64,000 nt of DNA from Streptomyces kanamyceticus (GTDB lineage: Bacteria; Actinomycetota; Actinomycetes; Streptomycetales; Streptomycetaceae). Position 1 is the first letter of the stretch. Each line of letters starts with the position of its first letter. Location of the stretch: positions 7,502,001-7,566,000 of the forward strand of contig NZ_CP023699.1 in assembly GCF_008704495.1 (NCBI RefSeq), in the 5' to 3' direction. The notes under the pieces are model-generated. The model saw nothing but the letters and a program-made list of their open reading frames with translations, did not search any database and had not been told where the DNA came from. The translations under genes were made by a program, and so were the position numbers. Positions 54,229 to 63,652 of the stretch are shown piece after piece.

Positions 54229-55233
54229 ATGCGCCGCAAGGCCAGCCTCGTCCTGCTCGCCTTCGCCGTGTTCTTCACGGCCATGTCCCCGCTCATGCGC
54301 TGGTACGCCTTCCCGCGCCTGGCCAAGATCCCGCCCAGTCAGTACCAGGAGGCGGTCCTGGAGGCGAAGAACCCGACGCTCATCGACTACGGCTCCATGA
54401 CCGCCAAGAAGGTCGACAAGGTCACCATCGTGCAGACCCTCAAGGGCAACGTGGAGGCCTCGGAGAAGATCGAAAAGAGCGCCGACCGCGACGTCGTCGT
54501 CTGGGACGCCCTCTCCTACGTCCAGGACGCCGACGGCAAGATGGTCTCCAAGGTCCCCGAGCGCTACATCTTCGACGCGCACAGCCAGGAGCCGGTGCAC
54601 GCGACCGGCGAGATGGTCGACGGGGACCCGGTCAAGCGGGAGGGCATTGAGTTCAAGTGGCCCTTCCTGACCGAGAAGAGGGACTACGAGTACTTCGACG
54701 CGCAGGCCCGCATCACCCGGCCCATCCACTACAAGGGCACCCAGACCTTCCGCGGCGTGAAGGTCTACTACTTCGAGCAGACCATCCCCTGGACCAAGGT
54801 CCCCTTCCCCAAGACGATGCCGGTCAAGGGCATCACTCCGGAGTCCCTCGCCAAGACCGGCACCACCCGCTGGTACACCACGGTCCGCAAGTTCTGGGTC
54901 GACCCCACCACCGGGGCGCCCGTCTACGGCGAGGAGAACCAGAAGAACGAACTGCGCGGCGGCACCCTGCTCGGCGGCCGCGACAAGGTCACCGTCTTCG
55001 CCGGGAACGTGAAGATGCGCGAGGACTACATCCAGCACACCGTCGACCTGGTCAAGTCCCAGCGCGTCCTGGTGCTCCTGCTCACCTCGTACCTCCCCTG
55101 GGGCTTCCTGGGCCTCGGCGTCCTGCTGCTCGCGCTCTCCCTCTGGCTGGAGGCCCGCGGCCGCAGGCCGGGCGACCCGGAACCGACGGCGTCCAGCGAG
55201 CCCGAACCCGAGCCCGAACCCCTCAACGCCTAG
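54229..55233 (+). CDS. DUF3068 membrane protein
   Basis: 334 residues. Two membrane helices flank a large extracytoplasmic domain: N-terminal 'ASLVLLAFAVFFTAMSPLM' and C-terminal 'VLLLTSYLPWGFLGLGVLLLAL', a CD36-like layout. The middle carries 'ERYIFDAHSQEPVHATGE', 'GTQTFRGVKVYYFEQTIPWTKVPFP' and 'KFWVDPTTGAPVYGEEN', characteristic of the actinobacterial DUF3068/porin PorA-like family. Ends with an acidic Glu-Pro repeat. Function unknown, envelope-related. Its TAG stop overlaps the hrpB stop by 4 bp (CTAG read on both strands). Confidence 0.88.
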   Translation: MRRKASLVLLAFAVFFTAMSPLMRWYAFPRLAKIPPSQYQEAVLEAKNPTLIDYGSMTAKKVDKVTIVQTLKGNVEASEKIEKSADRDVVVWDALSYVQDADGKMVSKVPERYIFDAHSQEPVHATGEMVDGDPVKREGIEFKWPFLTEKRDYEYFDAQARITRPIHYKGTQTFRGVKVYYFEQTIPWTKVPFPKTMPVKGITPESLAKTGTTRWYTTVRKFWVDPTTGAPVYGEENQKNELRGGTLLGGRDKVTVFAGNVKMREDYIQHTVDLVKSQRVLVLLLTSYLPWGFLGLGVLLLALSLWLEARGRRPGDPEPTASSEPEPEPEPLNA

Positions 55234-57812
55234 CCGCCGGTGCCCCGTTGACCGGCCTCCCGCTGGGCCTCCTTCTGGGCCTGGCGGGCCTTGGTGTACC
55301 GGGTGGGGGCGGCCGTCGCGGGATCCTCGGGCCACGGATGCCTCGGATAGCGCCCGCGCAGCTCGGCCCGCACCGCCCGGTACCCGCCGCCCCAGAAGGA
55401 CGCGAGATCGGCGGTGACGGCCGCGGGACGCCCCGCGGGCGACAGGAGGTGGACGACCACGGGGGCCGTACCGCCCGCGATCCGCGGGGTCTCGGCGAGT
55501 CCGAACATCTCCTGCAGCTTCACGGCGAGCACGGGCTGTTCGGGATCGGAGTAGTCGATCCGGATCCTGGACCCGCTCGGCACCTCGAACCGCTCGGGGG
55601 CGAGCTCGTCGAGGCGGGTGGCCTCGCCCGTCGCCCACGGCAACAACCGTGCGAGCGCCTGCCCGGCGTCGATGCGCCCCAGGTCGGCCCGGCGCCGCGC
55701 CTTGGACAGCTCGGGCTCCAGCCATTCGTCCACGCGCGCGTAGAGGGCCTCTTCCGATACGTCAGGCCAGGGCGGCCCGAGCCGCAGGTGCAGGAAGGCG
55801 AGCCGCTCCCGCAACTCCCCGGCGCCGCGTGACCACTTCAGGAGCCCGGTGCCCTCCTCCCGGAGCCCGGCGAGGAGACCCTCGCGTACGAGCGCGGGGT
55901 CGGGGTTCTTCAGGGGCCGCACCGTGAGCTCCACCGCGCCCAGGCGCTCCACGTGCCGGGTGACGAGATCGCCGCCCGACCAGGCCACCTCGTCGCCCTC
56001 GGAGTGCAGCGGGGCGGCCGCGCGCCGCGCGACGTCCTCGTCGATGTGCCCGCCGAGCAGTACGCGCGCGTGCCCCGCGCCCACGGGCCGGTCGGCCACG
56101 GCGACGCTGATCCACTCCGCGCCTGCCAGCGCGGACCCCTGCCGTGCCTCGGCCCGGGTGCCACCGGCCATGAGGTAGACACCGCCGCCCACGGCGCGGG
56201 CCACCCGCTCGGGGAACGCGAGCGCGGCGACCGTCCCCGCGACCCGGTCCTCGCTCCAGGAGGTCTCCTCCGGGGCGTCGGCGCGGGAGGAGGCGTCCTT
56301 CGCCGCGGCCGCGAGACGACGGGTCTCCGTGCGCCAGCGGGCCGCGTACCCGTCGCCGCCCCGGCGCGCGGAGCGCCACGCGCCCGCGAGGTCGTCCCCG
56401 TACTCACGGGGCGGCTCCTCGCTCAGCAGCGCCACCACCTCCGCCGCCCGCCGGGTGCCCACGAGGGGGGCCGCGTCGAGGAGGGCGCGGGCCAGCCGCG
56501 GGTGCAGGCCCACCCGGGCCATCCGCGTACCCCGCCCGGTCACCCGGCCGGTCGCCGCGTCCACGGCGCCGACCGCCGCGAGGACGTCCCGCGCCGCCGC
56601 GAGCGCACCGGCCGGGGGCGGATCGAGCAAGGCGAGCCCGGCGGCGTCCGGATCGCCCCAGCACGCCGTCTGCAGGGCGAACGCGGCGAGGTCGGCCACC
56701 TTGATCTCCGGCGCGGGGAAGCGCGGCAGACGCCCGTCCTCCGCCTCCGCCCAGCACCGGTAGACGGCACCCGGCGCCTCACGCCCGGCCCGGCCGGCGC
56801 GCTGCCGCCCGGCCGCCTGCGAGGCCCGCACCGTCGCGAGGGCGCTCAGCCCGCGCGCGTGGTCGACGCGCGGCTCGCGGGCCAGACCCGAGTCCACCAC
56901 CACCCGCACCCCGGGCACCGTCAGGGACGACTCGGCCACGGACGTGGCGAGCACCACCCGCCGCCGCTCACCCCCGGCAAGGACCGCATCCTGCACCGCG
57001 GCGGGCGCCCGCCCGTGCACCTGCAGCACCTCGACGTCCCCGAGATCGCCCAGCTGCCCGGCCACCCGGGCGATCTCGCCGACCCCCGGAAGGAAGCACA
57101 GGACATCGCCCGCGCGCTCGGCAAGCGCCCGCCGCACCACCGACGCCACATGAGTGAGGAGCGCGGGGTCGACCCGCATGCCGTGCGGCGGCCGCACGGG
57201 GCGGGCGGGCGGCGCCCACACCACCTCCACGGGATGCGCGATCCCTTGCGCCTCCACTACGGGGGCGTCACCGAGGATCCGCGCCCAGCCCTCGGCGTCG
57301 GTCGTCGCGGACGCCGCCACCAGGCGCAGCTCGGGCCGCAGGGCTGCGCGCACGTCCACCAGGAAGGCCGCCACGGTGTCCGCGTCCAGATGCCGCTCGT
57401 GGCACTCGTCGATGATGACGACGTCCACGCCGCTCAACTCCTGGTCGCGCTGGAGCCGTTGCAGCAGGACGCCGGTCGTGACGACCTCCACGCGCGTGCG
57501 CGGCCCCACCTGGCGTTCGCCGCGCACGGTGTATCCGACGCGCTCGCCCGGCTTCTCGCCGAGCAGCCACGCCATCCGGCGCGCGGCGGCCCGTGCGGCG
57601 ATGCGCCGCGGCTCGGCGACGACGACGCGGCGCTCGCCGGCGCCGTCGGGACCGTCGAGCAGACCGGCCAGGGCCAGCGGCACCAGCGTCGTCTTGCCCG
57701 TCCCCGGCGGGGCGCACAGCACGGCGCTGCCCGGTCCCTCCAGAGCGGTACGGAGGGCGGGCAGCGCGGCGCGTACGGGCAGATCCAGGGCGTCGTAACG
57801 GAGAGCGGTCAC
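55230..57812 (-). CDS. hrpB: ATP-dependent helicase HrpB
   Basis: 860 residues, GTG 57812. DEAH-type RNA helicase: Walker A 'APPGTGKTTLVPLAL', Walker B 'IIDECHERHLD' (DECH), SAT motif 'AASATTD', motif V 'ATSVAESSLTVPGV', motif VI 'QRAGRAGR', then winged-helix and HrpB C-terminal domains. Family role in RNA processing is suggested but unproven in actinobacteria. Starts 4 bp after the methyltransferase stop, so co-transcribed with it. Confidence 0.95.
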   Translation of the reverse strand: MTALRYDALDLPVRAALPALRTALEGPGSAVLCAPPGTGKTTLVPLALAGLLDGPDGAGERRVVVAEPRRIAARAAARRMAWLLGEKPGERVGYTVRGERQVGPRTRVEVVTTGVLLQRLQRDQELSGVDVVIIDECHERHLDADTVAAFLVDVRAALRPELRLVAASATTDAEGWARILGDAPVVEAQGIAHPVEVVWAPPARPVRPPHGMRVDPALLTHVASVVRRALAERAGDVLCFLPGVGEIARVAGQLGDLGDVEVLQVHGRAPAAVQDAVLAGGERRRVVLATSVAESSLTVPGVRVVVDSGLAREPRVDHARGLSALATVRASQAAGRQRAGRAGREAPGAVYRCWAEAEDGRLPRFPAPEIKVADLAAFALQTACWGDPDAAGLALLDPPPAGALAAARDVLAAVGAVDAATGRVTGRGTRMARVGLHPRLARALLDAAPLVGTRRAAEVVALLSEEPPREYGDDLAGAWRSARRGGDGYAARWRTETRRLAAAAKDASSRADAPEETSWSEDRVAGTVAALAFPERVARAVGGGVYLMAGGTRAEARQGSALAGAEWISVAVADRPVGAGHARVLLGGHIDEDVARRAAAPLHSEGDEVAWSGGDLVTRHVERLGAVELTVRPLKNPDPALVREGLLAGLREEGTGLLKWSRGAGELRERLAFLHLRLGPPWPDVSEEALYARVDEWLEPELSKARRRADLGRIDAGQALARLLPWATGEATRLDELAPERFEVPSGSRIRIDYSDPEQPVLAVKLQEMFGLAETPRIAGGTAPVVVHLLSPAGRPAAVTADLASFWGGGYRAVRAELRGRYPRHPWPEDPATAAPTRYTKARQAQKEAQREAGQRGTGG

Positions 57813-57816
57813 ACAC

Positions 57817-58638
57817 TCAGTCTCGTACGCACACGTAGATGGCCGTCCCCGGGATCAGGTTTCCGCGCAGCGGGGACCAGCCGCCCCACTCCTGGGTGTT
57901 CCAGGCGGGCCACTCCGGCTCGACGATGTCCACGAGCCGGAAGCCCGCGGCGACGATGTCGCGCACCCGGTCGCCGATCGTCCTGTGGTGCTCCACGTAG
58001 ACGGCGTTGCCCTGCTCGTCCTGCTCGACATAGGGAGTGCGGTCGAAATAGGAGGCCGCTACGGAGAGGCCCTCCGGGCCCGGCTCGTCGGGGAACGCCC
58101 AGCGGATGGGGTGCGTCGCGGAGAAGACGAAGCGCCCGCCGGGGCGCAGCACGCGACGCACCTCCTTGAGGACGAGGACGGGCTCGGCGACGAAGGGCAG
58201 CGCCCCGTAGGCGGAGCAGGCGAGATCGAAGGAGGCGTCCTTGAAGGGCAGCACTCCGGCGTCGGCCTGCACCAGCGGCACCGTGCCGCCGATCCGCAGC
58301 GCGTGCTGGAGCTGGCGGTGCGAGAGGTCGAGGGCCACGGGGCGGGCGCCCTGCGTGAGGAGCCAGCGCGAGCACTGGGCGGCACCGGCACCGATCTCCA
58401 GGACATCCTTGCCCTTGAGGCCCTCTGGCGGACCGAGAAGTTCCGCTTCCACCTCGTCGAGCCCTTCGGGGCCCCACACGAAGCGGTCGTCCCCGAGGAA
58501 CGTGCCGTGCTCGATCTGGTAGTCGTCGGCGTTCCGGTCCCACCAGCCGCGGTTCGCGCGACTGCTCTCCGTGACATTGGCGTCACGCCGGGTGGCCTCG
58601 GGCTCGGGCAGCTCGGACTCTTGGATGATCGGCTCCAT
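57817..58638 (-). CDS. Class I SAM-dependent methyltransferase
   Basis: 273 residues from ATG 58638 (GGAAG upstream). Rossmann methyltransferase: motif I 'DVLEIGAGAAQCSRWL', acidic end of beta-2 'VALDLS', 'VQADAGVLPF', motif IV 'FDLACSAYGALPF' and 'VRRVLRPGGRFVFS'. Preceded by 'NRGWWDRNADDYQIEHGTFLG', a methyltransf_11 type head. Substrate unknown. First gene of a two-gene unit with hrpB. Confidence 0.93.
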   Translation of the reverse strand: MEPIIQESELPEPEATRRDANVTESSRANRGWWDRNADDYQIEHGTFLGDDRFVWGPEGLDEVEAELLGPPEGLKGKDVLEIGAGAAQCSRWLLTQGARPVALDLSHRQLQHALRIGGTVPLVQADAGVLPFKDASFDLACSAYGALPFVAEPVLVLKEVRRVLRPGGRFVFSATHPIRWAFPDEPGPEGLSVAASYFDRTPYVEQDEQGNAVYVEHHRTIGDRVRDIVAAGFRLVDIVEPEWPAWNTQEWGGWSPLRGNLIPGTAIYVCVRD

Positions 58639-58756
58639 CGTCGTAATCTTCCGTCGAACTCGTCGCGAGGGGGCGCTGTGCGGCCCGTGTGGCCTCATGC
58701 GACAGGAATTGTGCCGGGTATGCGGTGTTCCGCCCCGGGTGTGCGCCTTCGCGCAT

Positions 58757-58785
58757 TGACCCTGTCCGGCTGCCCCCGTATGCTA
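58757..58785 (+). promoter_or_regulatory. HrdB-type promoter of rpsA
   Basis: TTGACC (58757-58762), 17-bp spacer, TATGCT (58780-58785); the best consensus promoter in the window. Predicted start near 58792, giving a leader of about 190 nt with stems AGCCTGC / GCAGGCT and CTTCCG / CGGAAG. Confidence 0.85.
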
Positions 58786-58983
58786 CAAGTTGCGCTGCGA
58801 GCCTGCGCTCCTCAGACATAGCAGGCTGCGCTCGCGTCTGTTGTATGTCCCCTCGGTTGTCGAGGCGCCTTCCGTTTCGCGGAAGTCGCGCTTCCTAGGC
58901 TGTCCGGCTTCGGCAGAGCGAAATCGGCTCCGGCGCGTTGCAGTACCTACGACTTCAATGTCCGTACCGGAGCCCTTACCCAC

Positions 58984-60501
58984 ATGACGAGCAGCACCGA
59001 GACCACCGCCACCACTCCGCAGGTAGCGGTCAACGACATCGGTAACGAGGAAGCCTTCCTCGCCGCGATCGACGAGACGATCAAGTACTTCAACGACGGC
59101 GACATCGTCGACGGCGTCATCGTGAAGGTCGACCGGGACGAGGTCCTGCTCGACATCGGTTACAAGACCGAAGGCGTCATCCCGAGCCGCGAGCTCTCCA
59201 TCAAGCACGACGTCGACCCGAACGAGGTCGTCGCCGTCGGTGACGAGATCGAGGCCCTGGTTCTCCAGAAGGAGGACAAGGAAGGCCGTCTGATCCTGTC
59301 CAAGAAGCGCGCTCAGTACGAGCGTGCCTGGGGCACGATCGAGAAGATCAAGGAAGAAGACGGCATCGTCACCGGTACCGTCATCGAGGTCGTCAAGGGT
59401 GGACTCATCCTCGACATCGGCCTCCGTGGCTTCCTGCCGGCCTCCCTCGTCGAGATGCGCCGCGTCCGCGACCTCCAGCCTTACGTGGGCAAGGAGCTCG
59501 AGGCCAAGATCATCGAGCTGGACAAGAACCGCAACAACGTGGTCCTGTCCCGCCGTGCCTGGCTCGAGCAGACCCAGAGCGAGGTCCGCCAGACCTTCCT
59601 CACGACCCTGCAGAAGGGCCAGGTCCGCTCCGGCGTCGTTTCCTCGATCGTCAACTTCGGTGCGTTCGTGGACCTCGGCGGCGTCGACGGTCTCGTGCAC
59701 GTCTCCGAGCTTTCCTGGAAGCACATCGACCACCCCTCCGAGGTTGTCGAGGTCGGCCAGGAAGTCACCGTCGAGGTTCTCGACGTGGACATGGACCGCG
59801 AGCGCGTGTCCCTGTCGCTCAAGGCGACGCAGGAAGACCCGTGGCAGCAGTTCGCCCGCACGCACCAGATCGGGCAGGTTGTTCCCGGTAAGGTCACCAA
59901 GCTCGTTCCGTTCGGTGCGTTCGTGCGCGTCGACGAGGGCATCGAGGGCCTGGTCCACATCTCCGAGCTGGCCGAGCGCCACGTGGAGATCCCGGAGCAG
60001 GTCGTCCAGGTCAACGACGAGATCTTCGTCAAGGTCATCGACATCGACCTCGAGCGTCGCCGGATCTCGCTGAGCCTCAAGCAGGCCAACGAGTCCTTCG
60101 GTGCCGACCCGTCGGCCGTCGAGTTCGACCCGACCCTGTACGGCATGGCCGCGTCCTACGACGACCAGGGCAACTACATCTACCCCGAGGGCTTCGACCC
60201 CGAGACGAACGACTGGCTCGAGGGCTTCGAGACCCAGCGTGAGGCTTGGGAGGGCCAGTACGCCGAGGCGCAGACGCGCTTCGAGCAGCACCAGGCCCAG
60301 GTCATCAAGTCCCGCGAGGCGGACGCCCAGGCCGAGGCCGAGGGCGCTGCGGCTCCCGGTGGCGCGGCTCCGGCTGCGGGCACCGGTGGCGGTGGCGGCG
60401 GCGGTTCGTACTCCTCGGAGTCGGACGACAACTCCGGCGCCCTTGCTTCGGACGAGGCGCTTGCCGCGCTTCGCGAGAAGCTCGCGGGTGGCCAGAGCTG
60501 A
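58984..60501 (+). CDS. rpsA: 30S ribosomal protein S1
   Basis: 505 residues, four S1 RNA-binding domains (about 36-105, 122-187, 208-276, 293-362), e.g. 'GDIVDGVIVKVDRDEVLLDIGYK', 'GQVRSGVVSSIVNFGAFVDLGG', 'GQVVPGKVTKLVPFGAFVRVDEG'. A long acidic/Gly-rich tail (363-505) with a Gly run replaces the last domains of the six-domain E. coli protein, normal in actinobacteria. Binds mRNA on the 30S subunit. The start has only GGAG 11 nt upstream, a weak site after a long leader. Confidence 0.98.
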   Translation: MTSSTETTATTPQVAVNDIGNEEAFLAAIDETIKYFNDGDIVDGVIVKVDRDEVLLDIGYKTEGVIPSRELSIKHDVDPNEVVAVGDEIEALVLQKEDKEGRLILSKKRAQYERAWGTIEKIKEEDGIVTGTVIEVVKGGLILDIGLRGFLPASLVEMRRVRDLQPYVGKELEAKIIELDKNRNNVVLSRRAWLEQTQSEVRQTFLTTLQKGQVRSGVVSSIVNFGAFVDLGGVDGLVHVSELSWKHIDHPSEVVEVGQEVTVEVLDVDMDRERVSLSLKATQEDPWQQFARTHQIGQVVPGKVTKLVPFGAFVRVDEGIEGLVHISELAERHVEIPEQVVQVNDEIFVKVIDIDLERRRISLSLKQANESFGADPSAVEFDPTLYGMAASYDDQGNYIYPEGFDPETNDWLEGFETQREAWEGQYAEAQTRFEQHQAQVIKSREADAQAEAEGAAAPGGAAPAAGTGGGGGGGSYSSESDDNSGALASDEALAALREKLAGGQS

Positions 60502-60533
60502 GGCTCGCCTCTAGGCGGTAGCAGTTGAACGTC

Positions 60534-60582
60534 GCGGGCCCGCATCTCCTTCTTGGAGGTGCGGGTCCGCTTCTTTTCGTTT
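60534..60582 (+). terminator. Terminator of rpsA
   Basis: 16-bp stem (60534-60549 / 60555-60570) with two G-U pairs, 5-nt loop, followed by the U-rich TTCTTTTCGTTT, a textbook intrinsic terminator. Confidence 0.92.
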
Positions 60583-60595
60583 CGGGTGCGGCTCT

Positions 60596-60655
60596 GTGGG
60601 GGCTGGGCGCGCCCACGCGGCGGAGCCGCACATGTGACAGCCCCGCGCCCCTAAA
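60596..60655 (-). repeat. Streptomyces intergenic repeat, second type
   Basis: Read on the minus strand: AGGGGCGCGGGGCTGTCACA, then TGTGCGGCTCCGCCGCGTGG and GGCGCGCCCAGCC. It shares GGGGCGCGGGG with copies A-C but differs beyond. Recalled as a frequent Streptomyces intergenic element. Confidence 0.6.
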
Positions 60656-60687
60656 ACTAAAAGCTTGTCCCTTCGGGACCCGCCTTT

Positions 60688-61665
60688 TTACGGAGTCACC
60701 GTGATGTTCGTCAGGCCCTTGCCGCCCGTCACCGTGTTGCTGGCGTAGACCGTGGTCTTGCAGCCGGAGCTGTAGTTCGTCACGTTGATCGCCAGTTGCT
60801 TGTCGCCCGTCGCGCCGGTCAGGGTGGACTTGTTGCCGCGGAAGACCGTGCCGCAGCCCCAGCCGGACTGCTGGGTGTGGGTCTCGTAGCCGTTGTTCGT
60901 GGTGTTCTTGCCGGTGTTGTTCTCGATGACGTAGCCGTTGCCCTTCACGTCGATCCACGAGTCGTCGTAGTTGTTGCCGGTCAGGCCCTTGCCGTCGAAG
61001 GTGTTGCCGGAGACTTTGCCGCCCGTGGTGCCCTCCTTGAGGTCGATCGCCTCGCCGCCCACGTCCGGGCCGATGGTGTTGCCGGTGATCGTCACGTTGT
61101 CGCTCTTGTCGGAGAGCGTGTTGGCGCTCCCTACATAGACGCCTTCTCCCATGCCGCGGTCGTCGTTCCCCGTGTCGTAGATCCGCGAGTTCTTGATGAC
61201 GCCGTCGCTGCTCGACTTGCGGAAGTGGACGCCCTCCATGTCGAGGCCGTGCACCGTGACGGTGTCCACGACGACGCCCCGCGCGGAGTCGATCATGATG
61301 CCCTTCTGGCCGCCGGTGACGGTGATGCCCTTCACCGTCCAGTACGCGGCGCCGTTCAGATGCAGGCCGTAGCCGCCGCCTGCGGTGAGCACCGCCTTCG
61401 GTGAACCGGTCAGCGTGATGCGGGAGTTCGCGCTCGCCGCCACGGACGTCTTGAAGTTCCCGGAGTACGTTCCGTCGGCGAGGTGGATCGTGTCGCCGGG
61501 GGAGGCGTCGGTGAGGGCGCTCTTCAGTTCGGCCGCGGTGGAGACCTCGATGGTCCCCGCGGGGGCGGGTGACGCGGCCGCCGCCACGGCGAGGCCTCCG
61601 GAGGCGGCCGTCGCGGTGAGCAGGGCGGTCAGCAGGGCGGTCAGCAGGGTTCGTCGGGTGCGCAT
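60688..61665 (-). CDS. Secreted right-handed beta-helix protein (pectate-lyase-like)
   Basis: 325 residues, ATG 61665 with GGGAAGG upstream. Signal peptide contains a triple 'LLTA' repeat and ends near 'AVAAAASPA'. After 'STAAELKSALTDASPGDTIHLADGTY', a DUF1565/pectate-lyase-type cap, come about ten parallel beta-helix turns ('GVHFRKSSSDGVIKNSRIYDTG', 'NVTITGNTIGPDVGGEAID'). Two cysteines at the end ('WGCGTVF', 'SSGCKTT'). Resembles PL9/PL1 lyases and chondroitinase-B-like proteins; catalytic residues cannot be assigned. Confidence 0.85.
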   Translation of the reverse strand: MRTRRTLLTALLTALLTATAASGGLAVAAAASPAPAGTIEVSTAAELKSALTDASPGDTIHLADGTYSGNFKTSVAASANSRITLTGSPKAVLTAGGGYGLHLNGAAYWTVKGITVTGGQKGIMIDSARGVVVDTVTVHGLDMEGVHFRKSSSDGVIKNSRIYDTGNDDRGMGEGVYVGSANTLSDKSDNVTITGNTIGPDVGGEAIDLKEGTTGGKVSGNTFDGKGLTGNNYDDSWIDVKGNGYVIENNTGKNTTNNGYETHTQQSGWGCGTVFRGNKSTLTGATGDKQLAINVTNYSSGCKTTVYASNTVTGGKGLTNITVTP

Positions 61666-62029
61666 GGGGGGTGGCCTTCCCTTAGGTGTACGCGAGGAGT
61701 TCTCGTACATGAACTCTGGGTGCGCACATGAACGTAGGGGCGGGGCATGTTCGCGTCAAGGTCTGGACCTGGCCGAAGCGGGCGGGCCGGCATGGTGCGG
61801 GTGTGGGCAACTTCCTTGGGGGAGAAGGGAGTTGTCGATGAGGGGGTCGGATGGGGGTATGAACTCGGTGGCCCTCCCGTCGCGTTCATGGACACGAACT
61901 GTGCGGTCCGGAGCGATGGACCGGCGGAGGTTAAGGAGCGGGTGAGGAGTCGCTGTGAAGGGGTGCGGGCGGGAATGCCCATGTCGTCACGTGCGTTCTT
62001 CCTTAGGAACACGAGGAGGAGCGGTCACA
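61666..62029. other. 364-bp divergent intergenic region with direct repeats
   Basis: No gene accepted. Contains two 11-bp direct repeats (minus strand GTTCATGTACG and GTTCATGTGCG) at 61704-61714 and 61723-61733, 19 bp apart, some 40-70 bp upstream of the beta-helix start. The PAC2 ribosome site GGAGGA is at 62015-62020. Confidence 0.6.
61704..61733 (-). promoter_or_regulatory. Direct-repeat regulatory site upstream of the beta-helix gene
   Basis: GTTCATGT(G/A)CG occurs twice with a 19-bp period. The half-site looks like a Streptomyces PHO box (GTTCAYYYRCG), but PhoP boxes repeat every 11 bp, so assignment is uncertain. Confidence 0.4.
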
Positions 62030-62968
62030 GTGCTTGATCCGCAGGGTTTGTACGCATGGGAGCCGAAGGGCCTCGCCGTCGTCGACATGGCGCTCGCCCA
62101 GGAGTCGGCCGGTCTTGTCATGCTCTACCACTTCGACGGATACATCGACGCGGGCGAAACCGGCGACCAGATCGTCGAGCGGCTCACGGACAGCCTCCCC
62201 GGGCAGGTGGTGGCGCGCTTCGACCACGACCGGCTCGTCGACTACCGCGCCCGCCGCCCGCTGCTCACCTTCCGGCGCGACCGCTGGACCGACTACGAGG
62301 TGCCCACGCTCGACGTGCGCCTCGTCCAGGACGCCACGGGCGCGCCGTTCCTGCTGCTCTCCGGGCCCGAGCCCGACATCGAGTGGGAGCGGTTCGCGGC
62401 GGCCGTCCAGCAGGTCGTCGAGCGGCTCGGCGTGCGCCTCTCGGTGAACTTCCACGGCATCCCCATGGGCGTGCCGCACACCCGCCCCGTCGGCCTCACG
62501 CCGCACGGCAACCGCACCGACCTGGTGCCGGGGCACCGCAGCCCCTTCGACGAGGCGCAGGTGCCCGGCAGCGCGGCGTCCCTGGTCGAGTACCGCCTGC
62601 TCGAGGCGGGACACGACGTGCTCGGCGTGGCCGCGCACGTGCCGCACTACATCGCGCGCTCCGCGTACCCGGACGCGGCCCTCACCGTCCTGGAGGCGAT
62701 CACCGCCGCCACCGGTCTGGTGCTGCCCGGCGTCGCGCACGGACTGCGCACCGAGGCGCACCGCACCCAGACCGAGATCGACCGGCAGATCCAGGAGGGC
62801 GACGAGGAGCTCGTCGCGCTCGTCCAAGGACTTGAGCACCAGTACGACGCGGCCGCCGGGTCCCAGGAGCGGGGCAACATGCTCGCCGAGCCGATGGACA
62901 TCCCCTCCGCCGACGAGATCGGCCGTGAATTCGAACGCTTCCTCGCGGAGCGGGAGGGCGACGCGTAA
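62030..62968 (+). CDS. PAC2 family protein
   Basis: 312 residues, GTG 62030 after GGAGGA. PAC2 (proteasome assembly chaperone 2-like) fold: '[21 protein letters not shown]', '[16 protein letters not shown]', '[14 protein letters not shown]', '[13 protein letters not shown]'-type segment ('[14 protein letters not shown]') and '[25 protein letters not shown]'. Actinobacterial members have been linked to the proteasome system and to ATP-grasp partners; exact role unknown. The next gene is coaE, 23 bp downstream. Confidence 0.9.
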   Translation: MLDPQGLYAWEPKGLAVVDMALAQESAGLVMLYHFDGYIDAGETGDQIVERLTDSLPGQVVARFDHDRLVDYRARRPLLTFRRDRWTDYEVPTLDVRLVQDATGAPFLLLSGPEPDIEWERFAAAVQQVVERLGVRLSVNFHGIPMGVPHTRPVGLTPHGNRTDLVPGHRSPFDEAQVPGSAASLVEYRLLEAGHDVLGVAAHVPHYIARSAYPDAALTVLEAITAATGLVLPGVAHGLRTEAHRTQTEIDRQIQEGDEELVALVQGLEHQYDAAAGSQERGNMLAEPMDIPSADEIGREFERFLAEREGDA

Positions 62969-62978
62969 GGGCAGGGCC

Positions 62979-62984
62979 TAAGCT
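62979..62984 (+). promoter_or_regulatory. -10-like TAAGCT of coaE
   Basis: TAAGCT, 7 nt, ATG 62992; no Shine-Dalgarno. Suggests coaE has its own leaderless transcript besides read-through from the PAC2 gene. Confidence 0.45.
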
Positions 62985-62991
62985 GCCGGTC

Positions 62992-63603
62992 ATGCTGAAG
63001 GTGGGCCTGACCGGCGGTATCGGCGCCGGCAAGAGTGAGGTGTCGCGGCTGCTCGTGGCGCGCGGTGCCGTTCTGATCGACGCGGACAAGATCGCCCGTG
63101 AAGTGGTGGAACCGGGAACTCCGGGTCTGGCGGCGGTCGTTGAGGCTTTCGGGCGGGAGGTGCTCGCCCCGGACGGTTCGTTGGACCGTCCGAAGCTGGG
63201 CGGCATCGTCTTCGCCGACCCGGAGAGGCTCGCCGTACTGAACTCGATCGTGCACCCGCTCGTCGGCGCCCGTTCCGCCGAGCTGGAGGCGTCCGCGTCC
63301 GGTGACGCGGTGGTCGTGCATGACGTGCCGCTGCTCGCGGAGAACGGCCTCGCACCGCTGTACGACCTGGTGGTCGTCGTCGACGCGAGCCCCGGGACCC
63401 AGCTGGACCGCCTGGTGCGGCTGCGCGGCATGAGCGAGGAGGACGCCCGCGCGCGGATGGCCGCGCAGGCCACGCGCGAGAAGCGCCTGGAGATCGCGGA
63501 CGTCGTCATCGACAACGACGGGCCGCTCGACGGGCTCGCCGAGCGGGTCGGGGCGGTCTGGGAGGACCTCGCGCGGCGGGCGCGGGCGGCCTCGGGCCAG
63601 TAG
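62992..63603 (+). CDS. coaE: Dephospho-CoA kinase
   Basis: 203 residues, normal length. Last step of CoA synthesis: phosphorylates the 3'-OH of dephospho-CoA. P-loop '[13 protein letters not shown]' at the N-terminus, '[19 protein letters not shown]' for substrate binding, '[13 protein letters not shown]' and the lid '[17 protein letters not shown]'. No fused GrpB-like domain, which some actinobacterial homologues carry. Confidence 0.97.
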   Translation: MLKVGLTGGIGAGKSEVSRLLVARGAVLIDADKIAREVVEPGTPGLAAVVEAFGREVLAPDGSLDRPKLGGIVFADPERLAVLNSIVHPLVGARSAELEASASGDAVVVHDVPLLAENGLAPLYDLVVVVDASPGTQLDRLVRLRGMSEEDARARMAAQATREKRLEIADVVIDNDGPLDGLAERVGAVWEDLARRARAASGQ

Positions 63604-63652
63604 TCGTAAGTCAGGTAGTCGTCTTCGTGGTCGTCCCAGGGGGAGGCGGGCA

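Noticed and set aside
61704..61733. Firm PhoP box
   Set aside because: Half-sites fit but the period is 19 bp rather than 11 bp.
61747..62037. A 96-codon open frame in the gap before the PAC2 gene
   Set aside because: No ribosome site, no recognisable motif, and it runs into the PAC2 start region.
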